A stretch of 64,000 nucleotides of DNA, taken from Costertonia aggregata (GTDB lineage: Bacteria > Bacteroidota > Bacteroidia > Flavobacteriales > Flavobacteriaceae). Location: positions 2,954,001 through 3,018,000 of the forward strand of contig NZ_CP058595.1 of the NCBI RefSeq assembly GCF_013402795.1, in the 5' to 3' direction. Below are positions 44,552 through 53,289 of the stretch, piece by piece. Positions within the stretch are counted from its first letter, which is position 1, and the number at the start of each line of letters is the position of its first letter. Under the pieces are notes generated by a model. The model had not been told where the DNA came from. It saw only the letters and a program-made list of their open reading frames with translations, and did not search any database. The translations under genes were made by a program, and so were the position numbers.

Positions 44552-44698
44552 CTATTTCTCGGTGTCCTTCTCCTTACGTTCATAATCTTGCATAAACTTG
44601 CGGTTGCGTCTTTTTTTCGACCTTTTTTTATTGCTGATGGAAATGAATATATAAACCGCCAAAAGGCCTGCGATGATATAATAGATGGTTTTGTCCAT
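44552..44698 (-). CDS. Small single-pass membrane protein, 48 aa
   Basis: Reads MDKTIYYIIAGLLAVYIFIS, then SISNKKRSKKRRNRKFMQDY and an acidic-basic end. One membrane helix followed by a strongly basic cytoplasmic tail obeys the positive-inside rule. It lies 31 bp after the methyltransferase-like gene and 56 bp before the adenosyltransferase gene on the same strand. No family name is known to me; codon pattern and topology support a real gene. Confidence 0.65.
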   Translation of the reverse strand: MDKTIYYIIAGLLAVYIFISISNKKRSKKRRNRKFMQDYERKEKDTEK

Positions 44699-44729
44699 AC
44701 CTGAAACTAATGATAATAAAAATACTGTT

Positions 44730-45236
44730 TTATAAGCGAATCTTAAAATGTTGTTTTACTTGCGCTTTGCGGAAAAAAACAAAACCGAAATAAAAAAAGT
44801 CTATGGTAACGATAACTTCTTGTAATTCTTTAAGTTTTTCCCAGGCTGCCTTTTTGTTGCTATGGTGAACATCGTCAATAATGATCATACTTTTATCGTT
44901 AAGGCCTTGAAATGTACCTACACATTTAAAAATATCCTGTTCGGGATCATTCAGATATATTAGGTCAAATGGTTGTTGGCCAAATTTGATTTTCGGGAAC
45001 ATTGATGCGATTTCATCTTCAAGCTCATTGTTGCCGTTGGGTAAGTAAACGGACTCTATTTTAAAATATGCAATGCTTTTTAAAAGCACATTCGTAGTCT
45101 TATTGCCGCTGTATTTTTTCTTTTTGTAGATGCATTTGGTCAAAAAGGAGTACACAAAAGGCGAGTGTACCCCATGTTGATTGGTCGCGGAAAAATTGAA
45201 TTTCAAATATTGATATATTTTGAACAATTTTGACAT
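44730..45236 (-). CDS. Shortened SAM-methyltransferase-like protein
   Basis: The ATG at 45236 is chosen over the TTG just before it. The N-terminus NQHGVHSPFVYSFLTKCIY matches flavobacterial class I methyltransferase-like proteins, and FDLIYLNDPEQDIFK plus SMIIIDDVHHSNKKAAWEKL matches the end of that fold. At 168 residues it is shorter than the ~230-250 I expect, and the glycine-rich SAM motif I is missing. It is either a degenerate copy or a repurposed protein. Confidence 0.75.
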   Translation of the reverse strand: MSKLFKIYQYLKFNFSATNQHGVHSPFVYSFLTKCIYKKKKYSGNKTTNVLLKSIAYFKIESVYLPNGNNELEDEIASMFPKIKFGQQPFDLIYLNDPEQDIFKCVGTFQGLNDKSMIIIDDVHHSNKKAAWEKLKELQEVIVTIDFFYFGFVFFRKAQVKQHFKIRL

Positions 45237-45284
45237 CAAGTTTTATGATATTGCGGTAATTGCCTTTGAAAGAACGTGAGACAA

Positions 45285-47165
45285 TCAACTTTCCAATATT
45301 GCCGAAAGGTCAAACCAGCGTTCGGTTTTTGTTTCCAATGCTTCATTTACCTCTCCCAATTCTTTTGAAAGGGTTTCTATTTGCTCACCGGATAGAGTGC
45401 TATCCGTAAATTTATGTTGTAGTTCAACTTTTTTATCTTCTAACTTTTGAATGTCCTTTTCCAGTTTTTTGTATTCTTTTTGTTCCTCATAGGTAAGTTT
45501 TGGATTGTTTTCCTGTTTCCAAGTGTTTTTTTGGGGTTTGTTTTCGGAGGGCACATTTTTTTTCCCTTCCCTGCTTTGCAGCTCCTGACTGTCCTCGTAT
45601 GCCCTAAAATCAGAATAGTTTCCGGGGAAATCCTCGATTACGGCATTACCCTTAAAAACGAACAGGTGGTCTATGATTTTGTCCATAAAATAGCGATCGT
45701 GCGATACGACCATAAGACAGCCCGGAAAATCCAAAAGAAAATTCTCCAGGACATTAAGGGTCACAATATCCAGATCATTGGTAGGTTCGTCCAAAATCAA
45801 AAAATTGGGATTCTGAATAAGAACGGTACATAGGTACAACCGCTTGCGTTCGCCACCACTTAATTTTTCTACATAATCATATTGCTTTTTCCTATCGAAG
45901 AGAAACCGCTCCAGCAGTTGTTGCGCCGAAATTTGCCTTCCTTTTTTCAAAGGGATAAAATCCCCGAAATCCCGTATGACATCAATTACTTTTTGCCCCT
46001 CCTTGATTTCGATGCCTTTTTGCGTATAATATCCAAATTTGATGGTATCCCCGACCACTACTTTACCACTATCCGGTTGGTCCTTACCGGAAAGGATGTT
46101 CAAAAATGTAGATTTTCCCGCACCGTTTTTTCCTATGATGCCTACACGTTCCCCTTTGAGAAAATTATAATCAAATTTGTCCAAGATAGGTTTGTTGGGG
46201 TAAGATTTGGAAATTTTATGCAGTTCCAGAATTTTGCTGCCCAAGCGCTCCATATTCAATTCCAATTGAACTTGATGCTCCTTTCTGCGCTGAGTTGCTT
46301 TTTCTTTTATGGTATGAAAATCATCTATACGGGATTTTGATTTAGTGGTGCGTGCCTTGGGTTGTCTACGCATCCAATCCAGTTCTTTTTTAAAGAGTAA
46401 CTTTGACTTGTGCTGCTCTACGGCTTCACGCTCTTGGCGTGCCTCTTTTTTTTCTAAATAATAAGAGTAGTTTCCTTTATAAGGGTATAATTGCCCATTA
46501 TCCAGTTCAATGATCTCATTGCATACCCTTTCCAAAAAATAGCGGTCATGGGTGACCATGAAAAGTGTCATGTTTTCTTTGGCGAAATAGGTTTCGAGCC
46601 ATTCTATCATCTCCAAATCCAAATGGTTCGTTGGTTCGTCCAAGACCAATAGGTCGGGCTTGTTTATAAGGGCATTGGCCAAGGCCAACCGTTTTTTCTG
46701 TCCACCGGAGAGCAAACCCACCTTAACCTGAAGATCTTCTAGTTTTAATTTAAATAGAATTTGTTTGTACAGGGTTTCAAAATCCCACGCATTGTTGCGT
46801 TCCATTGCCTCAAATGCCGTTTGATATGCCTTTTCGTCTTCTGGATTTTCCAAGGCTTTTTCATAGGCATTGATTACCTTGAGTATGTCATTGTCCGATG
46901 CAAAAATGGTTTCCTCTATGGTGAGGTTCGGGTTTAAATCGGGTTCTTGCGCCAAAAAAGAAATGCGTGTGCCTTTGCGATAGTTGACTTGACCTGAATC
47001 CGGAGTGTCCTTGCCCGAAAGAATATTCAGTATAGATGTCTTTCCCGTACCGTTTTTGGCAATTAAGGCTACTTTTTGGTCTTTGTTGATACCAAAGGAG
47101 ATATCTGAAAAAAGTACAAGTTCACCATATGACTTGGCAATGTTCTCAACCGTTAAAAGATTCAT
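45285..47165 (-). CDS. ABC-F family ATPase (Uup-like)
   Basis: A 626-residue protein without membrane segments carrying two ABC domains: Walker A AKNGTGKTSILN and GKNGAGKSTFLN; signatures LSGGQKKRLALA and LSGGERKRLYL; Walker B LLVLDEPTNHLD and FLILDEPTNDLD. A basic linker (KKELDWMRRQPKARTTKSK) separates them and a C-terminal coiled coil of about 80 residues follows, as in Uup. ABC-F proteins act on ribosomes or branched DNA. Its start overlaps the DUF4105 stop by 4 bp. Confidence 0.93.
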   Translation of the reverse strand: MNLLTVENIAKSYGELVLFSDISFGINKDQKVALIAKNGTGKTSILNILSGKDTPDSGQVNYRKGTRISFLAQEPDLNPNLTIEETIFASDNDILKVINAYEKALENPEDEKAYQTAFEAMERNNAWDFETLYKQILFKLKLEDLQVKVGLLSGGQKKRLALANALINKPDLLVLDEPTNHLDLEMIEWLETYFAKENMTLFMVTHDRYFLERVCNEIIELDNGQLYPYKGNYSYYLEKKEARQEREAVEQHKSKLLFKKELDWMRRQPKARTTKSKSRIDDFHTIKEKATQRRKEHQVQLELNMERLGSKILELHKISKSYPNKPILDKFDYNFLKGERVGIIGKNGAGKSTFLNILSGKDQPDSGKVVVGDTIKFGYYTQKGIEIKEGQKVIDVIRDFGDFIPLKKGRQISAQQLLERFLFDRKKQYDYVEKLSGGERKRLYLCTVLIQNPNFLILDEPTNDLDIVTLNVLENFLLDFPGCLMVVSHDRYFMDKIIDHLFVFKGNAVIEDFPGNYSDFRAYEDSQELQSREGKKNVPSENKPQKNTWKQENNPKLTYEEQKEYKKLEKDIQKLEDKKVELQHKFTDSTLSGEQIETLSKELGEVNEALETKTERWFDLSAILES

Positions 47166-48352
47166 GCTTTGTTTGTTTTTAGGGCTGTTCTCGTCTTTTT
47201 ATAAATTAAAAAATATCGAATACCAAGTGCTATTAAAATGGGTAAAATCAGCGGGCTGAACACTTGGATACCAACCATCCAAAATAAAAGGGTCAAAATC
47301 AACAAGCCCAATAGTGCCAAAATATATTTGGGCATCCAGCTGGGTAATGTTTTTTTTCGCAACAAATAAAAAGCGGCTATGCCATTTAAAGGAAAGGCCC
47401 ATAAAATATTAAAATTACCAGCAGTGGCCGAATGGTCTGTTAAAAACCAAAGAAAACACAAGAGCAAGCCAATAATACCTGTAACAAAAAACAAAGCGAA
47501 ATCGAGCCAATGGCTACGAACATTATTTTTAATATCGATATAACTTATGATGATCACAAAAAGTAAAAGTATTACTAACCAGAATAAAGGAGAAGCCAAA
47601 AAATAGGTAGGGATGATCCTGTCGGCAAAATTCAAGATCGTGCGTTCCCTTTTTACCAGGGGTTTGCCTTTCAGTTTCGTATTGTTTAATTGTTTCATCA
47701 CATAAAGTGGAAGGAACATATGTTCATTGGGCGTTGCCTTTTGGTCTATGACCGAACCCAAAGCCAGATCAATACCAAAGCTAGACCAAGAATTCGTGTT
47801 AAGGTTTTGATGTATAAGTTCCCGAAACGTATATGTTTCCTTTAAGTGGCTTTCTTTAAAAACCAAATTTTTACCTAAAACTTTTTTAAGGATTTCCGGT
47901 ATTTTTGTGGAACAGTTGTTATATAGATAATCGTACAGATAGCCTCTATTTTCTGGTCGGTAATTGGTTGACAAAAAGTTGAGCAGTTCTATTTTTTCGC
48001 TTGGTCGTAAATCCAACAACTGTTCTTTTACCCAGCGTTTTTCATATTCATACTCGTACAGAAAATTTGGGAATGGTGCGCGAGAAAGTGTGAAATACGG
48101 CTTTCCGAGAACAAAGTTTACATAAAATCCGGGTTGGTTGAAGTTGAATGTACCGTAATTGTAAACGTAATCAATGTCATGAACCGGGTCTTGAACACGT
48201 ATGGCCGTATGGCCAAAGGCAGCATATAATTCATCTCCCGCACCACAGGTTAAAACACTTATTTGTGAGCTTGGGGACCATACCGGATTTTCGGCAAACC
48301 CCAAAAAAGAGCAGGATAATAAGATGCAAAAAAGCAATTTTTTTATAAACAT
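47162..48352 (-). CDS. DUF4105 / Lnb-type membrane protein (candidate lipoprotein N-acyltransferase)
   Basis: A 396-residue protein with a signal peptide (to about GFAE), a periplasmic domain with SVLTCGAGDELYAAFGHTAI and YNNCSTKIPEIL, then five or so membrane segments from about residue 245. This is the DUF4105 (Lnb N-terminal) family; Lnb proteins in Bacteroides complete the third acyl chain of lipoproteins. The conserved His and Cys are both present. Assignment to that activity here is by family only. Coupled to the ABC-F gene. Confidence 0.85.
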   Translation of the reverse strand: MFIKKLLFCILLSCSFLGFAENPVWSPSSQISVLTCGAGDELYAAFGHTAIRVQDPVHDIDYVYNYGTFNFNQPGFYVNFVLGKPYFTLSRAPFPNFLYEYEYEKRWVKEQLLDLRPSEKIELLNFLSTNYRPENRGYLYDYLYNNCSTKIPEILKKVLGKNLVFKESHLKETYTFRELIHQNLNTNSWSSFGIDLALGSVIDQKATPNEHMFLPLYVMKQLNNTKLKGKPLVKRERTILNFADRIIPTYFLASPLFWLVILLLFVIIISYIDIKNNVRSHWLDFALFFVTGIIGLLLCFLWFLTDHSATAGNFNILWAFPLNGIAAFYLLRKKTLPSWMPKYILALLGLLILTLLFWMVGIQVFSPLILPILIALGIRYFLIYKKTRTALKTNKA

Positions 48353-48507
48353 GATCGGGTAGTTCGTTGGTTTGGTCTTTAATTGGTCAACAAATATCGA
48401 ATAAAATATACGACTAGCTTAAGGTAAACCAGCGGAAATCAAAAAAGGCTTTTATTTTTAACATGATTTTTTAATTAATACTATTTTTACGCAAACCAAT
48501 AAAAGAG

Positions 48508-49281
48508 ATGAAAAAGCATATCCCTAACTTTATTACACTTTTAAACGTGCTTTGTGGATGTGTAGCTGCCGTATTCGCTGTTTTGAACAAGCTGGAAGTC
48601 GCTGCTTTATTTGTGTTGTTGGGCATAATTTTTGATTTTTTTGATGGCCTGGCCGCAAGAGTATTGAACGTTAGGAGCGAATTGGGCCTACAATTGGATT
48701 CCCTGGCCGACGTAATTACCAGTGGCCTGGTACCGGGAATCGTAATGTTTCAGTTATTGGGCATGTCGCGCACCGGCGGGTGGAATGCCGATTTCTCCTC
48801 CGGTTCTTGGAATCTTTTGGCTTGGGATGATGTGACCTTGTCTATTTTACCCTTTTTTGGGTTTGTCATCACTATGGCGTCTGCATACAGGCTGGCAAAA
48901 TTTAATCTGGACGAAAATCAGGTTTCATCGTTCATAGGTTTGCCTACACCTGCCAATGCCTTATTGATTCTTTCCTTGCCTTTGATTCTTTTATACCATA
49001 ACAATAATTTTTTAAACGGAGTAATCCTAAATCAATGGTTTTTGGTTGGGCTGACAATTTTAAGTGCCTTTTTGCTGAATTCCAAAATTGAACTTTTCGC
49101 CCTAAAATTCTCGAATTGGAGCTTTAAGGATAATGCTTTGCGCTACATCTTTATAATTCTTTGTATCGTGCTTTTGGCGACCTTAAAGTTTTTGGCCGTT
49201 CCAGCGATAATTGCATTTTATGTTTTAAGCTCTATGATCGGTAATACGGGCAAAAAAAATAAAAGAAATGAAACCTCCTGA
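48508..49281 (+). CDS. pssA: CDP-diacylglycerol-serine O-phosphatidyltransferase
   Basis: An inner-membrane enzyme making phosphatidylserine, the precursor of phosphatidylethanolamine. The CDP-alcohol phosphatidyltransferase motif is split as FDFFDGLAARVLN and SELGLQLDSLADVITSG. It has 257 residues with about eight membrane segments starting at IPNFITLLNVLCGCVAAVFA, the usual PssA opening. The following gene starts nearby in another frame. Confidence 0.93.
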   Translation: MKKHIPNFITLLNVLCGCVAAVFAVLNKLEVAALFVLLGIIFDFFDGLAARVLNVRSELGLQLDSLADVITSGLVPGIVMFQLLGMSRTGGWNADFSSGSWNLLAWDDVTLSILPFFGFVITMASAYRLAKFNLDENQVSSFIGLPTPANALLILSLPLILLYHNNNFLNGVILNQWFLVGLTILSAFLLNSKIELFALKFSNWSFKDNALRYIFIILCIVLLATLKFLAVPAIIAFYVLSSMIGNTGKKNKRNETS

Positions 49282-49315
49282 CCTACTTTTACGTAAATCA
49301 AATAAAATACACATT

Positions 49316-50122
49316 ATGCATAGATCAACGAAGACCTTTTTTTTGGTAATAGCATTTGTCACGCTATCATCCCATGAGCTTTTTTTGAAATCGGATTCGC
49401 ATTTTTTGTCGCCCAATAGCACTTCTGAAATCTATTTGTTGAACGGTACTTTTGATAAGAGCGAAAACAGTATTACCCGGGATAGGATTATAAACGCCAA
49501 AATCATTGGGCCCGATTATTTGTATGAACCAACTGATGGTGATTATTCCGATGAGAACAACATCACCTATTTAAAGTTTAAAACCGGGGAGACAGGAAGT
49601 TATGTTGCAGGAATATCTACCTTGCCCAGAATGCTAGAAATGACCGCTTCCGATTTTAATGCATACTTGGATCACGAGGGGTTGGCAAATACCTTGGCCG
49701 ATAGAAAAAAGGATGGAAGTATAGAAAAAGGTGCCAAAGAAAAATATTCCAAACACGTAAAAAGTCTTTTACAGGTGGGTGATCAAAGAACGGACCACTA
49801 TATGGCCCAATTGAATTACCCCATTGAATTCATTCCCTTGAACAACCCATTTGCTATGAAAGTTGGTGACAGTATCTCTTTTCAGCTTTTAAGTTCGGGC
49901 AAACCGCTTGCCAATCAAACCGTACATTACAGTACTTCGGTACCCGGTAAAGATGCCCACGAAAATGAGAGTTCTACCCAGACCAACGAAGAAGGTGTTT
50001 TAACAATCTCACCCGATAAAGCCGGTAAATGGTATGTGGCCACAATACATATGGTGAAAAGTACCGAAAAAGGGGTGGATTATGAATCCAACTGGGCAAC
50101 CTTGACTTTTGAGATCAAATAG
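49316..50122 (+). CDS. Secreted DUF4198-like protein
   Basis: Starts at the ATG at 49316, which begins the signal peptide (MHRSTKTFFLVIAFVTLSSH); an in-frame ATG at 49268 lies inside pssA and is rejected. HELFLKSDSHFLSPN, FIPLNNPFAMKVGDSISFQLL and PDKAGKWYVATIHM match DUF4198, an exported beta-rich domain related to nickel or metal uptake accessory proteins. No transport gene is adjacent, so its role is open. Confidence 0.8.
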   Translation: MHRSTKTFFLVIAFVTLSSHELFLKSDSHFLSPNSTSEIYLLNGTFDKSENSITRDRIINAKIIGPDYLYEPTDGDYSDENNITYLKFKTGETGSYVAGISTLPRMLEMTASDFNAYLDHEGLANTLADRKKDGSIEKGAKEKYSKHVKSLLQVGDQRTDHYMAQLNYPIEFIPLNNPFAMKVGDSISFQLLSSGKPLANQTVHYSTSVPGKDAHENESSTQTNEEGVLTISPDKAGKWYVATIHMVKSTEKGVDYESNWATLTFEIK

Positions 50123-50136
50123 GGAATATGGAAATT

Positions 50137-50877
50137 CTAAAAATCGAGTTTCTTTTTTCGTAGTTCAAAATTTTGCCCAAGATATACTTTGCGCACCATT
50201 TCGTCCGCCGCCAAATCTTCGGGAACGCCATATTTTAGAATTCCACCTTCGAACATCAAGTATGAACGTTCTGTAATCGCCAGTGTTTCCTGAACGTTGT
50301 GGTCGGTAATCAAAATGCCGATATTCTTGTTTTTAAGTTGGGCCACGATACGTTGTATATCCTCAACGGCGACCGGGTCTACACCTGCAAAAGGCTCGTC
50401 CAATAATATGAACTTTGGATCCGTTGCCAAGGCACGGGCAATTTCGGTACGTCTTCTTTCCCCGCCGGAAAGTAAATCACCTCTATTCTTTCGAATATGG
50501 CCCAGGCCAAACTCTTCTATGAGCGATTCCATTTTCATGTGCTGCTCTTTTTTGCTGAGTTTGGTAAGTTGAAGTACGCTTAAAATATTTTTTTCGATAC
50601 TTAGTTTTCTGAAAATAGATGCTTCCTGCGCCAAATATCCGATACCATTTTGAGCTCTCTTGTACATGGGGAAATTGGTGATTTCCATATCGTCAAGAAA
50701 AATTTGTCCGCCGTTGGGTTTTATCAATCCCACGATCATATAAAAAGAAGTGGTCTTTCCAGCACCATTGGGGCCAAGGAGGCCAACGATTTCTCCTTGA
50801 TTTACCTCTAAAGAAATTCCTTTTACTACTTTTCGTCCTCGGTAGGACTTCATGATATTATGTGCGCTAAGCTTCAT
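50137..50877 (-). CDS. lptB: LPS export ABC transporter ATP-binding protein LptB
   Basis: A 246-residue ATPase powering LPS extraction from the inner membrane with LptFG. Walker [18 protein letters not shown]-loop [14 protein letters not shown], signature [17 protein letters not shown], Walker [14 protein letters not shown] and H-loop ITDHNV are characteristic of LptB rather than other ABC proteins. It closes the kdsD-tatC-CMD run after a 69-bp gap. Confidence 0.96.
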   Translation of the reverse strand: MKLSAHNIMKSYRGRKVVKGISLEVNQGEIVGLLGPNGAGKTTSFYMIVGLIKPNGGQIFLDDMEITNFPMYKRAQNGIGYLAQEASIFRKLSIEKNILSVLQLTKLSKKEQHMKMESLIEEFGLGHIRKNRGDLLSGGERRRTEIARALATDPKFILLDEPFAGVDPVAVEDIQRIVAQLKNKNIGILITDHNVQETLAITERSYLMFEGGILKYGVPEDLAADEMVRKVYLGQNFELRKKKLDF

Positions 50878-50946
50878 GTACGGTTTTTGTGCAAAGTCCC
50901 AAAACTAAACATATTTATTTCCTCGGTTATGTGCTTTACGTAATTT

Positions 50947-51297
50947 TTAACCTTCTTTTTGTTCCAGTAGTTCCCAATATTCGTATGCTCTTCGTAAATG
51001 CGGAATCACAATGGTACCCCCTATGAGCGTTGCAATACTTAAGGTTTCCATAACTTCTTGTTTGCTTACCCCTTGGCTATGGGAACTCTCTAAATGATAT
51101 TTTACACAGTCATCGCAACGCAATACCGCAGAGGCAACCAGCCCCAATAATTCTTTGGTCTTTACATCCAAGGCACCTTCGGCAAAAGCGTTGGTATCTA
51201 GATTAAATATTCTTTTGATAACCTTGTTATCGTTTGATAGTAGCTTATCGTTCATTTTGGAACGATAGGCATTAAATTCTTCAACTGCGTCGGACAT
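50947..51297 (-). CDS. Carboxymuconolactone decarboxylase (AhpD-like) family protein
   Basis: A 116-residue helical protein. LRCDDCVKYHLESSHSQG contains the CxxC and following His found in AhpD-type members, which act as thiol-dependent reductases. Muconolactone decarboxylation is therefore unlikely. The start overlaps the tatC stop by 17 bp, so it is made together with TatC. Confidence 0.9.
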   Translation of the reverse strand: MSDAVEEFNAYRSKMNDKLLSNDNKVIKRIFNLDTNAFAEGALDVKTKELLGLVASAVLRCDDCVKYHLESSHSQGVSKQEVMETLSIATLIGGTIVIPHLRRAYEYWELLEQKEG

Positions 51298-52123
51298 TTT
51301 TGCTCATTTTTTTTGCTTCTCTCTTTAATACTACCTTAGAAATGTATATACTTACTTGGTACAAAATCAGTACAGGAATCGCCACGATAATTTGACTGGC
51401 TACATCTGGCGGTGTAATGACCGCAGATATGATCAAAACGACTACAATTGCTATTTTCCTGTATTTTTTGAGGATTTCCGGTGTAACCAGACCGACCTTG
51501 GTCAAGAAAAATATGATGATGGGCAGTTCAAATATAATACCACAGGCAATGACTGATGATCGTACCGTAGCTATAAAAGAAGCGATATCTATTTCGTTAC
51601 TTACCTCTTTACTTACTTGATAAGTTCCCAAAAAATTTATGGATAAGGGTGCTACAACATAGTATCCAAAAAGCACCCCCAAGAAAAAGAGGAATGAAGC
51701 GATAAGAATAAATCCCCTTGAGTTTTTTCTTTCATTATCATGCAGTCCGGGACTTATAAATTTCCACATCTCATAAAGAACGTATGGGAAACCTACTATG
51801 AACCCCGCCCAGATAGAAGTCCATATATGCGCTGAAAACTGTCCGGACATCTCCCTGTTTTGAATGGTAAAAGGTAGCGCATCTGCACAAAAAGCTGAAT
51901 CAAACCCAATAAATGTGGCAGCTTTACAAAAGAAACGATAGGTGGGGAAGTCCATTTTTTTAGGACCGAATATGATGGTGTCAAAAATAAATTCTTTCAT
52001 TAAAAAGGCAACACTACCAACAATGACCACGGCGAGGGTAGAACGGATCAGGTGCCAACGTAACTCTTCCAAATGGTCCAAAAAGGACATTTCGTTTGGG
52101 GATTTTTTGGTTTTTTTTGCCAT
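51281..52123 (-). CDS. tatC: Twin-arginine translocase subunit TatC
   Basis: The receptor subunit of the Tat pathway for folded proteins. MSFLDHLEELRWHLIRS is the classic N-terminal motif, and six membrane segments follow with GFPYVLYEMWKFISPGL and FELPIIIFFLTKVGLVTPE. A longer first periplasmic loop (to about residue 95) is usual for Bacteroidota. It lies 1 bp after kdsD. TatA is not in the window. Confidence 0.96.
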   Translation of the reverse strand: MAKKTKKSPNEMSFLDHLEELRWHLIRSTLAVVIVGSVAFLMKEFIFDTIIFGPKKMDFPTYRFFCKAATFIGFDSAFCADALPFTIQNREMSGQFSAHIWTSIWAGFIVGFPYVLYEMWKFISPGLHDNERKNSRGFILIASFLFFLGVLFGYYVVAPLSINFLGTYQVSKEVSNEIDIASFIATVRSSVIACGIIFELPIIIFFLTKVGLVTPEILKKYRKIAIVVVLIISAVITPPDVASQIIVAIPVLILYQVSIYISKVVLKREAKKMSKNVRRS

Positions 52124-52124
52124 T

Positions 52125-53090
52125 TTACAGGATTCCTTCTTTTATCAAATTATGTAAATGAACCACGCCGATATAAGTGTCCCCATCTACGGCCAATAAT
52201 TGGGATATTCCTTTTTGCTGCATAATATCCAACGCTTCTACGGCCAGGATATTCTTTTGTACGGTCTTTGGGTTGGAGGTCATGATGTCTTTGGCCAATA
52301 AACCGCTAATATTGTCATATTTGTTCAGCATTCTACGAATGTCCCCATCTGTTACTACACCAATTATCTTGTCATCGTCAATCACAGCGGTTACCCCCAA
52401 CATTTTTTCAGATATCTCTACGATTACCTTTTTGATATCGGTATCAACATTCACTTGGGGCATCATATTGTCTTTTGCGATATCCCCTACGGTCAAGTAC
52501 AATCGCTTTCCTAACGAACCCCCAGGGTGATAGTGGGCAAAATCTTTGCTGCTGAACCCTCTTAAGTGCAATAAAGTAATGGCCAAGGCATCGCCCATGA
52601 CCAATTGTGCCGTTGTACTGGTGGTCGGGGCCAAATTATTGGGACAAGCTTCTTTTTCAACAAAAGTATTGAGGACAAAATCGGCATGATTGGCCAAATG
52701 GGAGTCCATATTCCCAACAATAGCTATCAATTTGTTCTTTCCCCTTTTTATCAAAGGTACCAGCATTTTGATTTCGGGGGTGTTTCCACTTTTTGAAATG
52801 CACACGACCACATCGTTTTTTTGTACCGTGCCCAAATCCCCGTGAATGGCATCCGCAGCATGCATAAAAATAGCTGGAGTTCCTGTGGAGTTGAGCGTCG
52901 CCACTATTTTTGATGCAATGAGCGCACTTTTCCCGATGCCCGAAATGATGACCCGGCCTTGGGAATTCATAATACAATCAACCGCTTCGCTGAATTCCTC
53001 GTTGATAAAACGCTCTAGATTTTGGATAGCCTTGGCTTCCATCAAGATTGTTTTTTTTGCTAATGCCAGTATGGCTTGGGTATCTTTCAA
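52125..53090 (-). CDS. kdsD: D-arabinose 5-phosphate isomerase (KpsF/GutQ family)
   Basis: Converts ribulose 5-phosphate to arabinose 5-phosphate, the first step to Kdo of LPS. The N-terminal SIS domain has VIISGIGKSALIASKIVATLNSTG-type residues (shown in part: SGIGKSALIASK) and MHAADAIHGDLG; CISKSGNTPEIK is the second sugar-phosphate site. Two CBS domains follow from about residue 205. It begins the operon with tatC and lptB, and is divergent from recQ. Confidence 0.95.
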   Translation of the reverse strand: MKDTQAILALAKKTILMEAKAIQNLERFINEEFSEAVDCIMNSQGRVIISGIGKSALIASKIVATLNSTGTPAIFMHAADAIHGDLGTVQKNDVVVCISKSGNTPEIKMLVPLIKRGKNKLIAIVGNMDSHLANHADFVLNTFVEKEACPNNLAPTTSTTAQLVMGDALAITLLHLRGFSSKDFAHYHPGGSLGKRLYLTVGDIAKDNMMPQVNVDTDIKKVIVEISEKMLGVTAVIDDDKIIGVVTDGDIRRMLNKYDNISGLLAKDIMTSNPKTVQKNILAVEALDIMQQKGISQLLAVDGDTYIGVVHLHNLIKEGIL

Positions 53091-53289
53091 TGTAGTGTTG
53101 AAATTATATATTACAATCTAAAAGATTATGTTATATTTAAGATTACAAAATTACATAAACTTAATTTTATAGTACATTTTATATCTTAACAAAATATTTT
53201 GGAAGCTATCGTTCCTAGAATGCCCAAAAAATTATACCTTAAAAAGATTTTAACCGTTACAGGTAGCTATAAAATGGTAAAATAACAGT

